Shown here one piece after another: positions 43,002-53,984 of a DNA stretch of 64,000 nt. A program made the position numbers and the translations under genes. The stretch is from the NCBI GenBank assembly GCA_963580285.1, contig OY757025.1, positions 120,191,223-120,255,222 of the forward strand. The letters are read 5' to 3'. Within the stretch, counting starts at the first letter, position 1; each line of letters begins with the position of its first letter. The DNA comes from Lucinisca nassula. Its lineage: Eukaryota; Mollusca; Bivalvia; Lucinida; Lucinidae. Under the pieces are notes generated by a model. The model made no database searches, was not told where the DNA came from, and saw nothing but the letters and a program-made list of their open reading frames with translations.

Positions 43002-43190
43002 AAGTTGATGTATGATTCAGGGATATCCAATAGTAAAATACCATATGTTGGCGACTATGTAAGAATTGTTTGCTCGTTTTGCAATGTGTTTAGACCACAA
43101 GGGCTGAACCCAATCACTGGATGGTACTGTTGGTGAAGAAGTGGCGCTCGTACCGTGGGATGTTGTGCTCATGTGCTTGCTAGCATGAAC
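43000..43190 (+). pseudogene. Transposase remnant with internal deletion
   Basis: The plus strand reads [20 protein letters not shown] joined directly to LNPITGWYCW and, after one stop, RSGARTVGCCAHV. The middle ~100 residues present in relatives are missing. It is the outward-reading partner of the minus-strand copy. Confidence 0.65.
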
Positions 43191-43867
43191 TATTAAATCA
43201 AATGACTTCTTTGTCCACATCTATTTAATTATATTTGCATGGAATCGGTTTATTCACTCCCAAATGAAGTTGTGAGTACTACAAACGGATAAATGCACTC
43301 TGATTTAAAAAATGGGTAAAATTCAATTTCAGGGGCAGGTAACTCTTAAGTTTTATGAACAAACAATAATTCTGACATATACCTAGAATGACTATTACAT
43401 CAACATTATATTTATGAAAGATCTTTGAAATAAGTTGAAAACTGTAAAGGTGTTGTGGTTTTTCGTAAAGTTGGGGAATAAAAATTACTAATATTTGGGT
43501 ACAGCTTACAAGCGCGTATAAACTCTTCTCTTGTTTGATATTTATAAGACTGTTATCACCGGCTGTTATGCCTAAAAGGGTAGTAAGCATACGGCAAACA
43601 TCGCCTCCAGTCATACACTTTGAACAAAAATAATAGCATTTTTGTTGGTATACCCTTGATGGGGTGACATTACCCCACCCACTTTAATAGTGTATACAGC
43701 AAAAACCAGTGAACCAAAGAGTCTAAAAATTCACCATTAGACAGCCAACATGTACCAATTTGAAGCTACAAAGTTTAAAGGAAATCGGTTGTGGCCATGA
43801 AAATAGCCTTATAGAGACTGCTCCTTTTGTTAAATTTTTTAATAAGGCTTGTTTTCTGCTACGCCTG

Positions 43868-44166
43868 GCTCGAAACCATCACGTGAACAAGTCCGTGAAA
43901 TGAGTACCCCACTAAAGTGCTAAACCCCACTTTATATAGAGAAAACTGGGGTTTACGGAGGTAAACATTATTTTCCTTATTTCTGCTCCAAGACATAGGT
44001 TGTGGGTACTCGTTAGAACCGCCTCATTGAGGCGGTTCTAACGAGCACCCAAAACCTATGTTTGGAGTATAAATAAGAAAAATATCACAAATTTTCATCA
44101 GAAAAAAATTACCTTTTTTGAGGTTTGAAAAATGCACTATATCACACGGATGTGTTATCGTAATGA
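43868..44166. mobile_element. Foldback MITE family P, copy 2
   Basis: The core hairpin, 'actcgttagaaccgcctcattgaggcggttctaacgag', is at about 44008-44045. The outer arms 'acataggttgtggg' and 'cccaaaacctatgt' match each other. The flank 'ggagtataaataagaaaaat' matches the other copies. The terminal repeats are degraded. Confidence 0.7.
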
Positions 44167-44744
44167 TTATCTTGAAATCATATGCTGGGCTTGGCAAAGT
44201 GTAGACCCAGACCAGACGCCACAGAAAGCGGATTCAGATCAAGGTCACATTATTTGCTTAAATACTTAAAACCCGGAATTTTAGGGTTAAATGAAACACA
44301 GTCCAGGACTATTTCTTTGATCTACACTCAGAGACAATCGACCCACCAGTACTCGCAGTGCTTTGATTTGGTTTATTTCATTTTCAGTCAGTGAATTTAT
44401 TCACACGACTTAAGTCATCGTCCGATGACACTTTTCAGCTTCCTTCTATTCAAATGCTTTTGAAGTTATAGTGGTCGGCGGTTGTCTACGACTAATTACT
44501 ACTTATATACCTCCGCCCACTATGTAGTCTTTGCAGTTTTATCTGAGATCTGAAAGCCTTGGCGTAGAATTGTTTGATTTGGGATACACCTATGATTTTA
44601 TGTATTTACAATACATTAACACAAACAGTTTGATATATCTACTATATTAAAATTTTCTGGCGGATGAATACAATCGGTCGGAGGTCAAGATTGTTGTGCT
44701 TCGGTACGGAAAAGTAAGAAAAAAATGTACAGTAACATTCTTTT

Positions 44745-44969
44745 CTATTTCGAATAATTTTTGCGGGTTTGATATTCGTACATGCTTTTTATACTGGATA
44801 ATGTATATAAAATTAGTCGAGTCCAAGTTGTATGATTGCAGTAGGCATATCTATAAAATGAGTCAATGACTGCAGAAGTCAAACAAATCAAAGCTCCAGT
44901 CAACAGGACAATGAGTAGAAATAATTTCGCATCTGATCTTTCTTTATTTATAATATAATATACTGCCAC
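44745..44969 (-). CDS. Small open frame with signal-like hydrophobic segment
   Basis: A 74-residue minus-strand frame. Residues 15-33 (KLFLLIVLLTGALICLTSA) look like a signal peptide or a single membrane segment, followed by a Tyr-rich tail ending NYSK. There is no Kozak context, promoter or homology that I recognise. It could equally be a chance frame in AT-rich DNA. Confidence 0.2.
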   Translation of the reverse strand: MAVYYIINKERSDAKLFLLIVLLTGALICLTSAVIDSFYRYAYCNHTTWTRLILYTLSSIKSMYEYQTRKNYSK

Positions 44970-45239
44970 ACCCTCTCACGAAGAACGAAGATTACGTGCA
45001 GTTGATCATTTGTCAGTTTTCTATACTATAGATCTAATTTTACAAAAACATATTTGCTGGTATTGGTTAGAATCGGCGTGGGGATGGGGGGGGCAGTTCT
45101 AACGATTATCATTTAAATAGACTGCATCAGTCCGTTTGTGTTCGTAGTAGATACTGCATTTTGTCTTTGACACGTCACGTCACACGGGTGACACGTCAAA
45201 TGACATTCCTGGTGTATGAATGCCATTGTAACATTTTTG

Positions 45240-45400
45240 ATTCGATTCCCGGCAAATAAAATTATGGCGTCCGAACATGCGCCACAGGGATGATCGCCAC
45301 TAAGTGCACCATTAACTGCAGCCCCCATGTGCAGGAGAACCACCAAGGTTAACGACCCCTACCCTAATTAGCTATATGAGTACAGGATTACTGTGTATGC
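45240..45400 (+). mobile_element. SINE family 4 body fragment, diverged
   Basis: 'gattcccggcaaataa', 'ggcgtccgaacatgc' and 'gcaggagaaccacc...gacccctaccctaatta' follow the order of the family 4 body at 7115-7346 (reverse strand). The tRNA head is too degraded to read. Confidence 0.5.
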
Positions 45401-45869
45401 ACCTGCAAGTAATGGTCAAATGTTACGGATATATATGCATTAAATATCCTTATTATCTGGAGCTTTGTATTCTGTTACAGCTACGCCAGCCTCTTGTTTT
45501 GTCTGCTGATAACAATAATAGGCGATAATTGAAGATCAAGTAACAGGTAAATGAAGTGATGACTGCTCGCATTATCCCCAGTCCGTGTAAGAGGATAGAA
45601 AGTTGTTTTAATCCCCCTGTCCTAGAGGCATATTAAATAATCCTCTGCATTCGCTGATTTATGACTCAATAGTGTGATGAAATCTGGCAGCTCATAATTC
45701 CTGTAGATTTATCCAGCATCATATAATATGACCCCAATTTATAAGCCAAAATATTTAAGATCCATAAGTTCAACAAGTCCATTACAATAACACACCCCTG
45801 CAACATATAATAGTGCATTTTCACATTTCCAACATGGCTACTTTTCAGATGAACATCTGTGATGACTTT

Positions 45870-46220
45870 TCTTATTTATACTGCAAACATAGGTTGTGGA
45901 TGCTCGTCAGAGCCGCCCCATTGAGGCGGTTCTAACGAGTACCCACAACCTTTGGTTTGGAGCAGAAATAAAAACAAATAATGTATACCACAGTAAACCC
46001 CAGTTTTCCCTATATAAAGTATGGTTTAGGGGGTATTCCTTTCACGGACTTATTCATATGATGAATCTAAAGCGCACATGTGTCGCCCCGCTTACTACAG
46101 AGAAAAAAGGGTCTACAGGGTATACATTATTATTACAAAGTTTGTGGGTACTCGTTATATCATTTTTATTGAGACAGTTCTAACGAGCACCTTCAATCGA
46201 TGTATTAAGCGAGAAAAACA
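45870..46220. mobile_element. Foldback MITE family P, copy 3 and a fragment
   Basis: 45885-45965 has the arms 'acataggttgtgg' / 'ccacaacctttgg' around 'cagagccgccccattgaggcggttct'. 46130-46200 repeats part of a diverged hairpin ('gtgggtactcgttatatc', 'gagacagttctaacgag'). Confidence 0.6.
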
Positions 46221-46497
46221 ATATTAACAGAAAAAGCCTCGGGTTAAGAGCTGTAAAAAGAATGCGCCTTCTGTGTATGTTATGTGTAAGCGCTATAATG
46301 GAACGTTTCCTTACAAAATCAAAGCACTGAGAGTACTGGTGGGTCGATCGTCTCTGAACGTAGGTTGGGAAAATAGTCCTGAACTGAGAATCGAAATGTT
46401 CGTTTACTTTTAAGCAAGCACAGAAGATCTGATCAGACATCGCGTTATGTGGCGTCTGATTATGTAGATTCTGTTTGCCAATGTTCAAGTGCATAAG

Positions 46498-46806
46498 CCC
46501 AGTCCACCCGCCCCCGCCAAACGGGGCTTGAATAAATAGATTGGCTGCATGATGCTTCCACGTAGAGCTGAAACCGACCACACACGAGTACTTGTAAACC
46601 GCTTAGAGCATCTACGCCTGCCCAGACAAAGCGGAACGAGTCGGACCATCCATGCTCATAAACCCTATTGGTTTCAATTTGCGACAGAGCTTGAGATGTC
46701 ATTTCATCTCAGTATCGGGAAAAAATCCCATAAAATTGGAAGTATCGTCGCCAAATGACATACACAGTGTTGACGGGGACGTTAAACCTCAATCAAACAA
46801 ACAAAC
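46498..46806 (+). mobile_element. SINE family 3, near full length
   Basis: From 'gcccagtccacccgcccccg' through 'gatgcttccacgtagagctg' and 'gtcatttcatctcagtatc' to 'gtgttgacggggacgttaaacctc' and (CAAA)n. It ends about 60 bp upstream of the LTR retrotransposon. Confidence 0.72.
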
Positions 46807-47564
46807 GAGCACAGTCCATAATTTTCTTCTTTTGCTGCGCTCTGACGTCTTAGGAATGCCAGTTCAGTATTACGAGATGGAATAGGAAACCTCTCTGGTG
46901 CTTATGCACATCTAAATTATTTTAGTAGGTATATGGTAGGGCGGTGCGAGTGAAATATTTTAGGTGAAATATGGTAGGCAAAATGTGCTGCTCCATGCAC
47001 AAGTCATGCACATATCATAGGATGTATGCATGAGTGGTTTGTGGAGATCTGTTTTTACAATACAGGGGGCCGCTATAAGGCTGAGTTCTATAAAATTTGC
47101 TTAAAAATCGCCAACCGCCAAATTGTGCCATATATAATTTTCATTCCCGTCACGTGTTGTGTGGGTGTTCGTTTTGACAGGAGTCATGGCATTGATTTAT
47201 AGGGTCGTTTCATCATTTGTTCCTATGGGAAATATACTATTTGAACGCAAATCCATTATCTACTCGATTTTTGCTATCTAGCTTCAATTGTGGACGGTAT
47301 CTCCACCTCGCCACGATTTTAGCAAGCTAATATGAGTAAGCATGATTTTCCGGTAGTATTCATAGATATAAAAACCCTGAGAAAAACGAACACTTTAGCA
47401 GCAGGTCAAGTTGTAACGAATATCCACAACATTGTGTCGGGAAAGTGAAAGTATATTGAAAGGTATGTTAAATCTATGTTTAGTATTATTTTTGTATGAA
47501 CATGCTTGTAGGTTTTGGAGGGGTTTACTTCTAGTATACCCCAACTTTCTGAAGCCTATTCTGA

Positions 47565-47760
47565 ATTCACTGTTGAAGCCTTTAGTGATTAGGCTACTAG
47601 CTTTGCCAGCTAGAGGTCGCAGGATCGATCCCAGGCTTCTCCAGTAGTAGAATGAGTCTTTCTAAGTGAGGTCCTGTCTCATTCTGACCCTAGAAGTTGG
47701 TGAGACGTAAAGTTTGGACACCCGCTCATTCTAGATTCATTTAGGTTTTTAGACCCCTTT
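47565..47760 (+). repeat. tRNA-like module inside the LTR
   Basis: 'tagtgattaggctactagc' resembles an A-box region and 'gcaggatcgatccc' a B-box region, about 35 bases apart, followed by 'ggtgagacgtaaag'. The same module is in the 3' LTR at about 54685-54880, so it was part of the LTR before this insertion. It reads like a SINE captured by an ancestral LTR. Confidence 0.5.
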
Positions 47761-48097
47761 TGTAGAATGTAATTAATAAACGCCGGGTCAGTTGTTTGAT
47801 CCATGACTTTTGACTAGCTGTGGTTAGAAAACCGTGGTCCCGTCTCTATATGATATTAGGTGTAGAGGGGACGTAAAATTAAGACGGGTTTAACCATATC
47901 TTCATCATCAGGGCAAACTCTTACAATAGCCTGTCGGGTTATCCGTGATGATTAACCGTAATGAATTTTATTTTACAAGCGTGTTCATGTTGAGTAGAGA
48001 TAATTTTGTTCAAGAAGAATTATAAGTTCATTTTGTAATGATGCCGTTTATGTCTGATAACTCAGTTTGTGCATGTCTGTACATATAAAGAACGTGA

Positions 48098-48254
48098 CTC
48101 GGGTCACGTGTGAGACGATAAGTTCTGCAACGGAAGGTCAGGTGGTTTTTCTCCGGGTACTCCGGTTTTCGCCCACCTATGATTAACGATCGGCTCGATA
48201 TGAGTGAAATAATCTTGAAAGGGCCGTTAAACCCAAACCAAAAAAAAAATAAAA
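48098..48254 (+). mobile_element. SINE family 6 inserted in the 5' LTR only
   Basis: The 13-bp duplication 'ataaagaacgtga' flanks it (48085-48097 and 48255-48267). The 3' LTR has the empty site at about 55203. The body includes 'ctccgggtactccggtttt' and ends 'gggccgttaaacccaaacc' with an A-rich tail. It postdates LTR integration. Confidence 0.9.
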
Positions 48255-50325
48255 ATAAAGAACGTGATGATGATAAGTGGGAGTATTTGGTCGCCACACG
48301 TCATAACGGCCTGAGTGGCGGGGATGACGTCAGCTGCGTCATCGGCGTCGCGAGGACGGTTGTGACGGTGTGCCTACCAAATACAGAGAGAATTTACGGC
48401 AAACAGTGTTGGCCCTTATGAGACACTAACAAATGTTGTGGATTATAGATGAAAATCTTCTGTTTGTAGTTTCTTTCTGTTGTTAATGTAATGAATTTGT
48501 GAATAGCTATATTTGTGAGCCGTGTCGCGGAGAAGGATATGAAATAGAGATTGTTATGTTTCCTGTAATTGGCGGCTGACCGGGTAGCGCAAAGGCTTGC
48601 TCTGTTCAATTGCCTCTTACTTGTGATAATGTAGTGAGCACAAATTTGATGAGTTTTATGCTCAGTAGTGGTGAGCATTAATTGATTTCTGTAGTGCTCA
48701 GTAAGGAAACATGAACTTTGAGTATTATTGTGTCAAGCGCTGGGTGCTGATAATTTGATGCACAGTCAAGTTGAGTTCTGCTGTACGGTTATTCGTCGCA
48801 TGCACTAATCAGCCTGTATGTCTGGTCGGCGCATGCGCAATAACGGTATATGCATTAACATATTCTTACTTCTCCGGGAGGGGGATCATGATATAGCATG
48901 TATGTTTTGTGAACTGTATCTTAGTCCAATTATCGTAATTTGCAGGCACAACAATGTGTGGTGACCTGCTGCTCCCTGCATTATAGCAGCAGGTACTGGT
49001 ACGACGCTGGGGGTTAGGGTCCAGCAAGGGCGGACGAACCACCATAAGCAGCGCAAACCAACGTGAACGAATGTGAAACCATTCAAAATGGAATAGGTCC
49101 AATAAATAACCTGCAGGCGATTCAGGCGAATCGAGCTCGTGAACGATTGCTAGATAGAACCTATCAACCTGTGGTCGGCAACAATGTCGACAGACTAGTT
49201 TACACTAGTTCGCGAGAGGAAGATTCACGCGAGAGGGAGATTCACCCTAAGTTATAAACTGGCAAGTCGCGTCTTGTTATGTTTCTTTTTTTTTTTCTTG
49301 TTTCTTTTTTTTTTTTTTTTTTCTTTTTTTTTGTTGTTGTTGTTTTTGTTGTTTGCTTCTGTAGGTATTCGCGTCACCCGTTCCGAGCACAGAACATTGT
49401 TTTGCCTTCGGGGCGGACGTTGTGAGTTGGCTACAGAAGCAACAAATTGTGATGTTTTGTGTTAGTAAGTGTTGTATACAGATACTGTAAATAATTCATG
49501 TCATTCATCTAATATCTTTCTTGTGCCTTACCCCACAGCTGCCCCTACACCTGTCAGAGATCACGCTCGGTTGTCTTGTCAGCATGGGGGTTTGCGGGAC
49601 GCCGTAAACCCACATGTAACATTTGTTGTCATTGAAGTGAGGATTTGATCTCTTGCTGGTGTTCCCGGCTGTGGAACAGCACATTGATACTCTGAAACAT
49701 CAATTTAAAAAAATGCATTGACAGCCACATTTAGAAATTAACTTGAATCTTCCTTCCTGCGTTGATGAAGTGCGAAACCCATGTATTCAACTAAATGGAC
49801 ACTGACAAGTTTATAATTTCTGAGCAGGAAGGCAAGGCAAACCCCACTTTTTCTTGGTAACGAAAAATTTAAGTAGACCCCACTTAATTGTGTTACCTGA
49901 CATTCTACTAAGTTAAACTGGAGTTACTAATTGATCTTACCCACACATGGTTCTGACGTAGTGACGTTAACAATTTACTGACGTTGACATAACGATTGCG
50001 TTAATATTTACGCTGTGGCTTGAGGTTAGGTATGACGTAATAGAAACATTTATGGTGACTTGTTATGATCGGAGTTTTGTAATGCATTTTACTGTAAACG
50101 TCGTCAGTTTATGACGTCATATTAGACTACCAGTACGCAACGTCATACTTTGCTGAAAGCATTTGACATTTCAAATCGTGTGTGCTTTATTAACTAACGT
50201 TTTAGTTAGATTAACGCGTATAACACATATCTTAACGTTTTAGTTAAGCCCATTCAATCATCACTGATCATAACTGATCAGTTTATAGTGGTTTTGATAG
50301 TAACGTGAGATTTACGTTATCAATA

Positions 50326-52260
50326 ATGGAGCGTTTAATGCAAATGGGAAAGGACTTAGGTTATGAGGGGAAGGAGTTACAAGGTCTTGTTAAGGAGCAG
50401 CAAGATATTGAGCGGGCAGAAAGGCAAGAGCAAAGGGATTTAGAAAGGTTAAGGTCTGAAGAAAAGGAAAAGGAAAGGGTACATGAACTAGCTTAGTTAG
50501 AGGAAAAGGAAAAGGAAAGGGCACATGAACTAGTTATGTTGAATGTTAATAAGGAACTTGAAATGGCACGCATTAAGAGTGAAAGGGGGGCAAAAGAGAT
50601 TAGTGAGGCCCATTTAGAACAAATAAAACATGGGTTTGAGCTACAGCACCAAGAATTAAGGAACCAATTAGAAATGCAGAGAACGAAGCTCGAGCTAGAA
50701 TTTGAAAAGCAAAAAGCTGAGAAGGTGGCTCATGCCCGGGATCCTCAGTTACCTTATTTTGAAGAGGGTAAAGATAAAATGGGTAGTTATTTATCTAGGT
50801 TTGAGAAATATGCTACGGCTAATAAATGGGATAAGAGTGTTTGGGCCGCGTATTTAAGTGCATTGCTCAAAGGGCGCGCACTTGACGTATATGACCGGTT
50901 GTCAAATGAGGATGCGGCGGATTATGATAAGTTAAAGGACGCTTTATTAAAGAATTTTGACATGACAGAGCGCGGATTTAGGAAGCAGTTTCGTTATAGT
51001 AGGCCCGAGAAATCAGAAACGTTCATACAGTTCAGTAGTAGACTGAGAAGTTATTTAGAAAAATGGCTTAATATGGCAAAGATAGAAAAATCTTTCCCGG
51101 CTGTCTGTGATTTCATGGCAAGGGATCAGTTCCTGGAGTCATGTAATAGAGAACTGTATGTACATCTGAAGCCAAAACAGTTTGGTAATTTGGTAATTTA
51201 AATGGCTAGGGAGGCAGATTTGTTTGCAGAAGCGCACGGGGGCGTATATAGTTGCATTAATAAGGGGCAACGCGATAATAGAGGCGCAGCGCAGGGTAAA
51301 CAGGACAAAGTTGACTCTAACAAACCGAGTGGTAGATCGGATATCAAGTGTAGCATTTGCGGTAAGGGGCATTTAACAATTAAATGTTTTAAGAACCCCG
51401 ACAGAAAACAATTATATAGCGCTGAGGTAGGAGCAACTGGAATTGGGGATAGCGGTGTTAAGGAAAATTTTAACACGCGCGTAGAGACTCAAGGTTCTCA
51501 GGTTAAGACTGAGAATACGCAGAATGTAGGTCGTGGTTATACACGTGGTCATGGTAATTTTAGAGGGTCTTTTCGCGGACGCGGTAAAAATAATAGCACA
51601 CCACGTGGCGCAGCACACCAAGTTAGTTTTTGTCAAACGGAAGTAACTAGGAAAGGTGATGAGATTGGAAGTATTTTTGAAAATAAGGTTGGTGATCCTT
51701 TGATTTCGGATAGGGAGGAGTGTAGTAAGGAAACTAGGGAATGTGTCTGTTACTTCTTAAAGGCAAGGTTACCGACGGCACAAGGATTGGTTAGTAATAA
51801 AAAGGTGGTTGTATAAAGAGATACCGGGTGTACAGGCTGTGTCGTTCGGAGAAGTTTGGTTTCGGATAGTCAGTTAATAGGGAAGGAATCAAATGTTACG
51901 TTGATTGATGAATCCACACAAAGGTATCCTTTGGCAATGATTGACATTGATTGGCCTTTTTTCACTGGGAAAACTGAAGCTTTGTGTATGGATGATACGT
52001 TGTACGATTTGGTTATCGGTAACATTGATGGATCAAAACTTCCTGATATGTCTCATTTCTCAGCTGCGGCTGTAACTAGGTCTCAAACTAGGCAGGAAGA
52101 GAAGCCTTACAGAAAACTTAAGGTTCCCGATCAGATCATTAACGATGACAAGGTCAAGGAGGCTTTCAAGCAAGCTCAGGTTGATGATCCAACTTTGGAA
52201 AACATCAGGAAAAGGGTTGTATCTGGGAACAAGACTGTGAGTCGTGGTTTAAGACTGTGA
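50326..52260 (+). pseudogene. Gag and aspartic protease, single frame with nonsense codons
   Basis: ATG is at 50326. A Glu/Lys-rich coiled-coil N-terminus is followed by SYLSRFEKYATANKWDKSVW, a SCAN-like capsid end (MAREADLFAEAHG), the zinc knuckle CSICGKGHLTIKC (C-x2-C-x3-H-x4-C, one residue shorter than usual), and the protease active site RDTGCTG at about 51817 with YDLVIGNI downstream. All lie in one frame, broken by TAG at 50494 (inside a ~42-bp tandem duplication), TAA at 51199 and TAA at 51814. A 20-bp tandem duplication at 52231-52270 then ends the frame. Confidence 0.82.
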
Positions 52261-52289
52261 GTCGTGGTTTAAACCGAGGTGAAACTAGG

Positions 52290-53700
52290 TTTATTGAGAA
52301 AAAAGCTTGGCATATAGGGAGTTCACCAAGGGTAACAAAGTCTCTTTCCAACTTGTGGTCCCTCAAAGTTTCCGAAGAAAGGTGTTGAAACTGGCTCATG
52401 AAACGCTTATATCTTGACATATGGGTATTAGGAAGACATTGGATAGAGTTGTAACTGAGTTTTACTGGCCCGGTATTTGCGGTGATGTCGCTAGATTTTG
52501 TAAATCTTGTGATATTTGTCAGAGAACTATTCAGAAAGGTCGGGTCACTAAAGTACCTCTAGGAAAAATGCCATTGATTGATACGCCATTTAAGAGGGTG
52601 GCAGTGGACATAGTTGGTCCAATTGAGCCTCGATCTGATAGGAAATCTCGGTATATTTTAACCATGAGTGATTATGCGACAAGGTATCCAGAGACGATAG
52701 CTTTACCGAGTATTGAGACGGAACGTGTCGCGGAAGCGCTTATTGAAATGTTTAGTAGGGTTGGCATTCCTGATGAAATGTTGACTGATTGTGGATCACA
52801 GTTTACTGCTGAGGTAATGAAAGAAGTCAGCAGACTTCTTTCTCTTCAACAGTTAACGTGTAGTCCGAGATACCCAATTTGCAACGGCTTAATTGAGCGT
52901 TTCCACGCTACGTTAAAGCAGATGTTACGTCACATGTGTGCTGAACGTCCAAAAGATTGGGATAAATATCTTCCAGCTTTATTATTTGCGGTTAGGAAGT
53001 CCCACAAGAATCTTTAGGATACTCCCCTTTTGAGTTGTTATATGGACGTAACGTCAGAGGTCCAATGGCAATATTAAGAGAATTATGGGCTGAAGAGGTA
53101 CGCGATGAGCAAGTTCTTTCGACGTATCAGTACGTTATTGAGCTAAGGGAACGGTTAGAGCAGAAATGCAAATTAGCCCGTGATAATTTGAAGAAGGTTC
53201 AGATTCAGCAGAAAGCTTATTATGATAAAGGCGCGAGGTCGCGTAAATTTGACGTCGGCGATAAAGTGCTGTTGTTACTACCGACAGACAGTAATAAATT
53301 ATTGCTTCAATGGAAAGGTCCTTATGAAGTGGTTGAGGTAGTGAACAGAATGGATTATAAATTTGACGTCAATGGAAATGTTAACACATATCACGCTTAT
53401 ATACTGAAACAGTATGTTGAGCGTCAGACTGTGACGTCTCATTGTCTGATCTCTAAACCTATTATGTCGACAGACAATAATGACAGTAATGACGTCGACG
53501 AGTCTTCATACGAAGACAGCAGTTTTGAAACTGCAGAGCAACCGGAAAGTAACGGTGACGTTAGCGTCCCACACACACTAACGTCAGAGGAGAGTGAGGA
53601 GACAGAAGGGCTGAGAGAACAGCGCCTTGCAGGACTGACATGTCAGACAGACCAAATTATATGTACCACATTTATGTCAGAACCTGTGAAAACAATCTAA
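52290..53700 (+). pseudogene. Integrase (DD35E), frameshifted
   Basis: The zinc-binding part has LAHETL, an in-frame TGA at 52415, HMGI and CKSCDIC. In the frame starting at 52421, catalytic residues are D63 (VAVDIVGP), D123 (LTDCGSQFT) and E159 (GLIERF), spacing D-x59-D-x35-E. A one-base loss near 52995 shifts the frame; the C-terminal domain then continues at 53035 with ELLYGRNVRGPM, KFDVGDKVLLLL and QWKGPYEVVE (GPY/F module). The tail after about 53450 is acidic and repetitive. All catalytic residues survive but the chain is broken. Confidence 0.85.
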
Positions 53701-53984
53701 TCAAATCAGTTAAGCCAGCAAGGCCACCGCCAGTAAGATTAAAACGATATCCGTTTTCTAACAAACAGCAGAATGTCAGGGGAGCAGGAGAATTCTGGGG
53801 CAAACCACCATAGCTTAATAGCAATTTTACTAGCGAAAATTTGGGGGCAGACTACCTTAGCAGGTAATTTTCGCACGCTTGTTGTGTAAATAGCTGTCTT
53901 GTTTAGATAGGTTTCATCCCATTCCATCTCTGTACACAAAGAAAAAACATTTCTGATTGTTTTTTCTCCAAAAAGGGAAACCTT
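53701..53984 (+). other. Post-integrase segment, expected RT region absent
   Basis: Only about 280 bp separate the integrase end from the 3' LTR. A short Pro/Lys-rich reading (PPPVRLKRYPFS near 53725) could be a relic of the start of a downstream RT, but this is weak. Confidence 0.35.

Larger units (their letters stand above)
40058..43824. mobile_element. DDE/SWIM-type DNA transposon as a head-to-head inverted pair
   Basis: The ends 'ggagcagtctctataagg' (40058) and its complement (ending 43824) open ~640-bp inverted arms (40058-40705 and 43190-43824) that are nearly identical. Inside, the left part carries a minus-strand transposase (43001 to 40888) and the right part a short plus-strand remnant (43000-43190). 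Both read outward with their C-terminus next to the arm. The arrangement is two copies meeting at about 43000, the right one internally deleted. The transposase type resembles eukaryotic ISL2EU/IS4EU-like proteins; that assignment is tentative. Confidence 0.7.
44187..46484. repeat. Inverted copies of a dispersed repeat
   Basis: 44187-44395 (plus) and 46300-46484 (minus) share 'cagacgccac', 'caggactattt' and 'cgacccaccagtactc.cagtgctttgat'. Between them lie a palindromic MITE and a SINE fragment. Whether this is one large foldback element or two independent insertions is not decidable by eye. Confidence 0.5.
46868..49621 (+). repeat. 5' LTR (2754 bp)
   Basis: It pairs with 53985-56538. In the stretch 47041-47405 against 54158-54520 I count 5 substitutions, so divergence is about 1-2%. 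It is longer than the 3' LTR mainly because of a SINE at 48098-48254. It contains CRE-like TGACGTCA (48324-48331), a TATA-like 'catataaag' at 48082-48090 and AATAAA near 47777. Confidence 0.9.

Noticed and set aside
46180..46581. 133-residue minus-strand protein
   Set aside because: It crosses the inverted dispersed repeat and a SINE start; the shared STHQYSQCFD piece simply reflects the repeat copy at 44.3 kb.
49622..49680. Primer-binding site after the 5' LTR
   Set aside because: I could not find a convincing match to a tRNA 3' end ('tgg...') at the expected place, so none is annotated.
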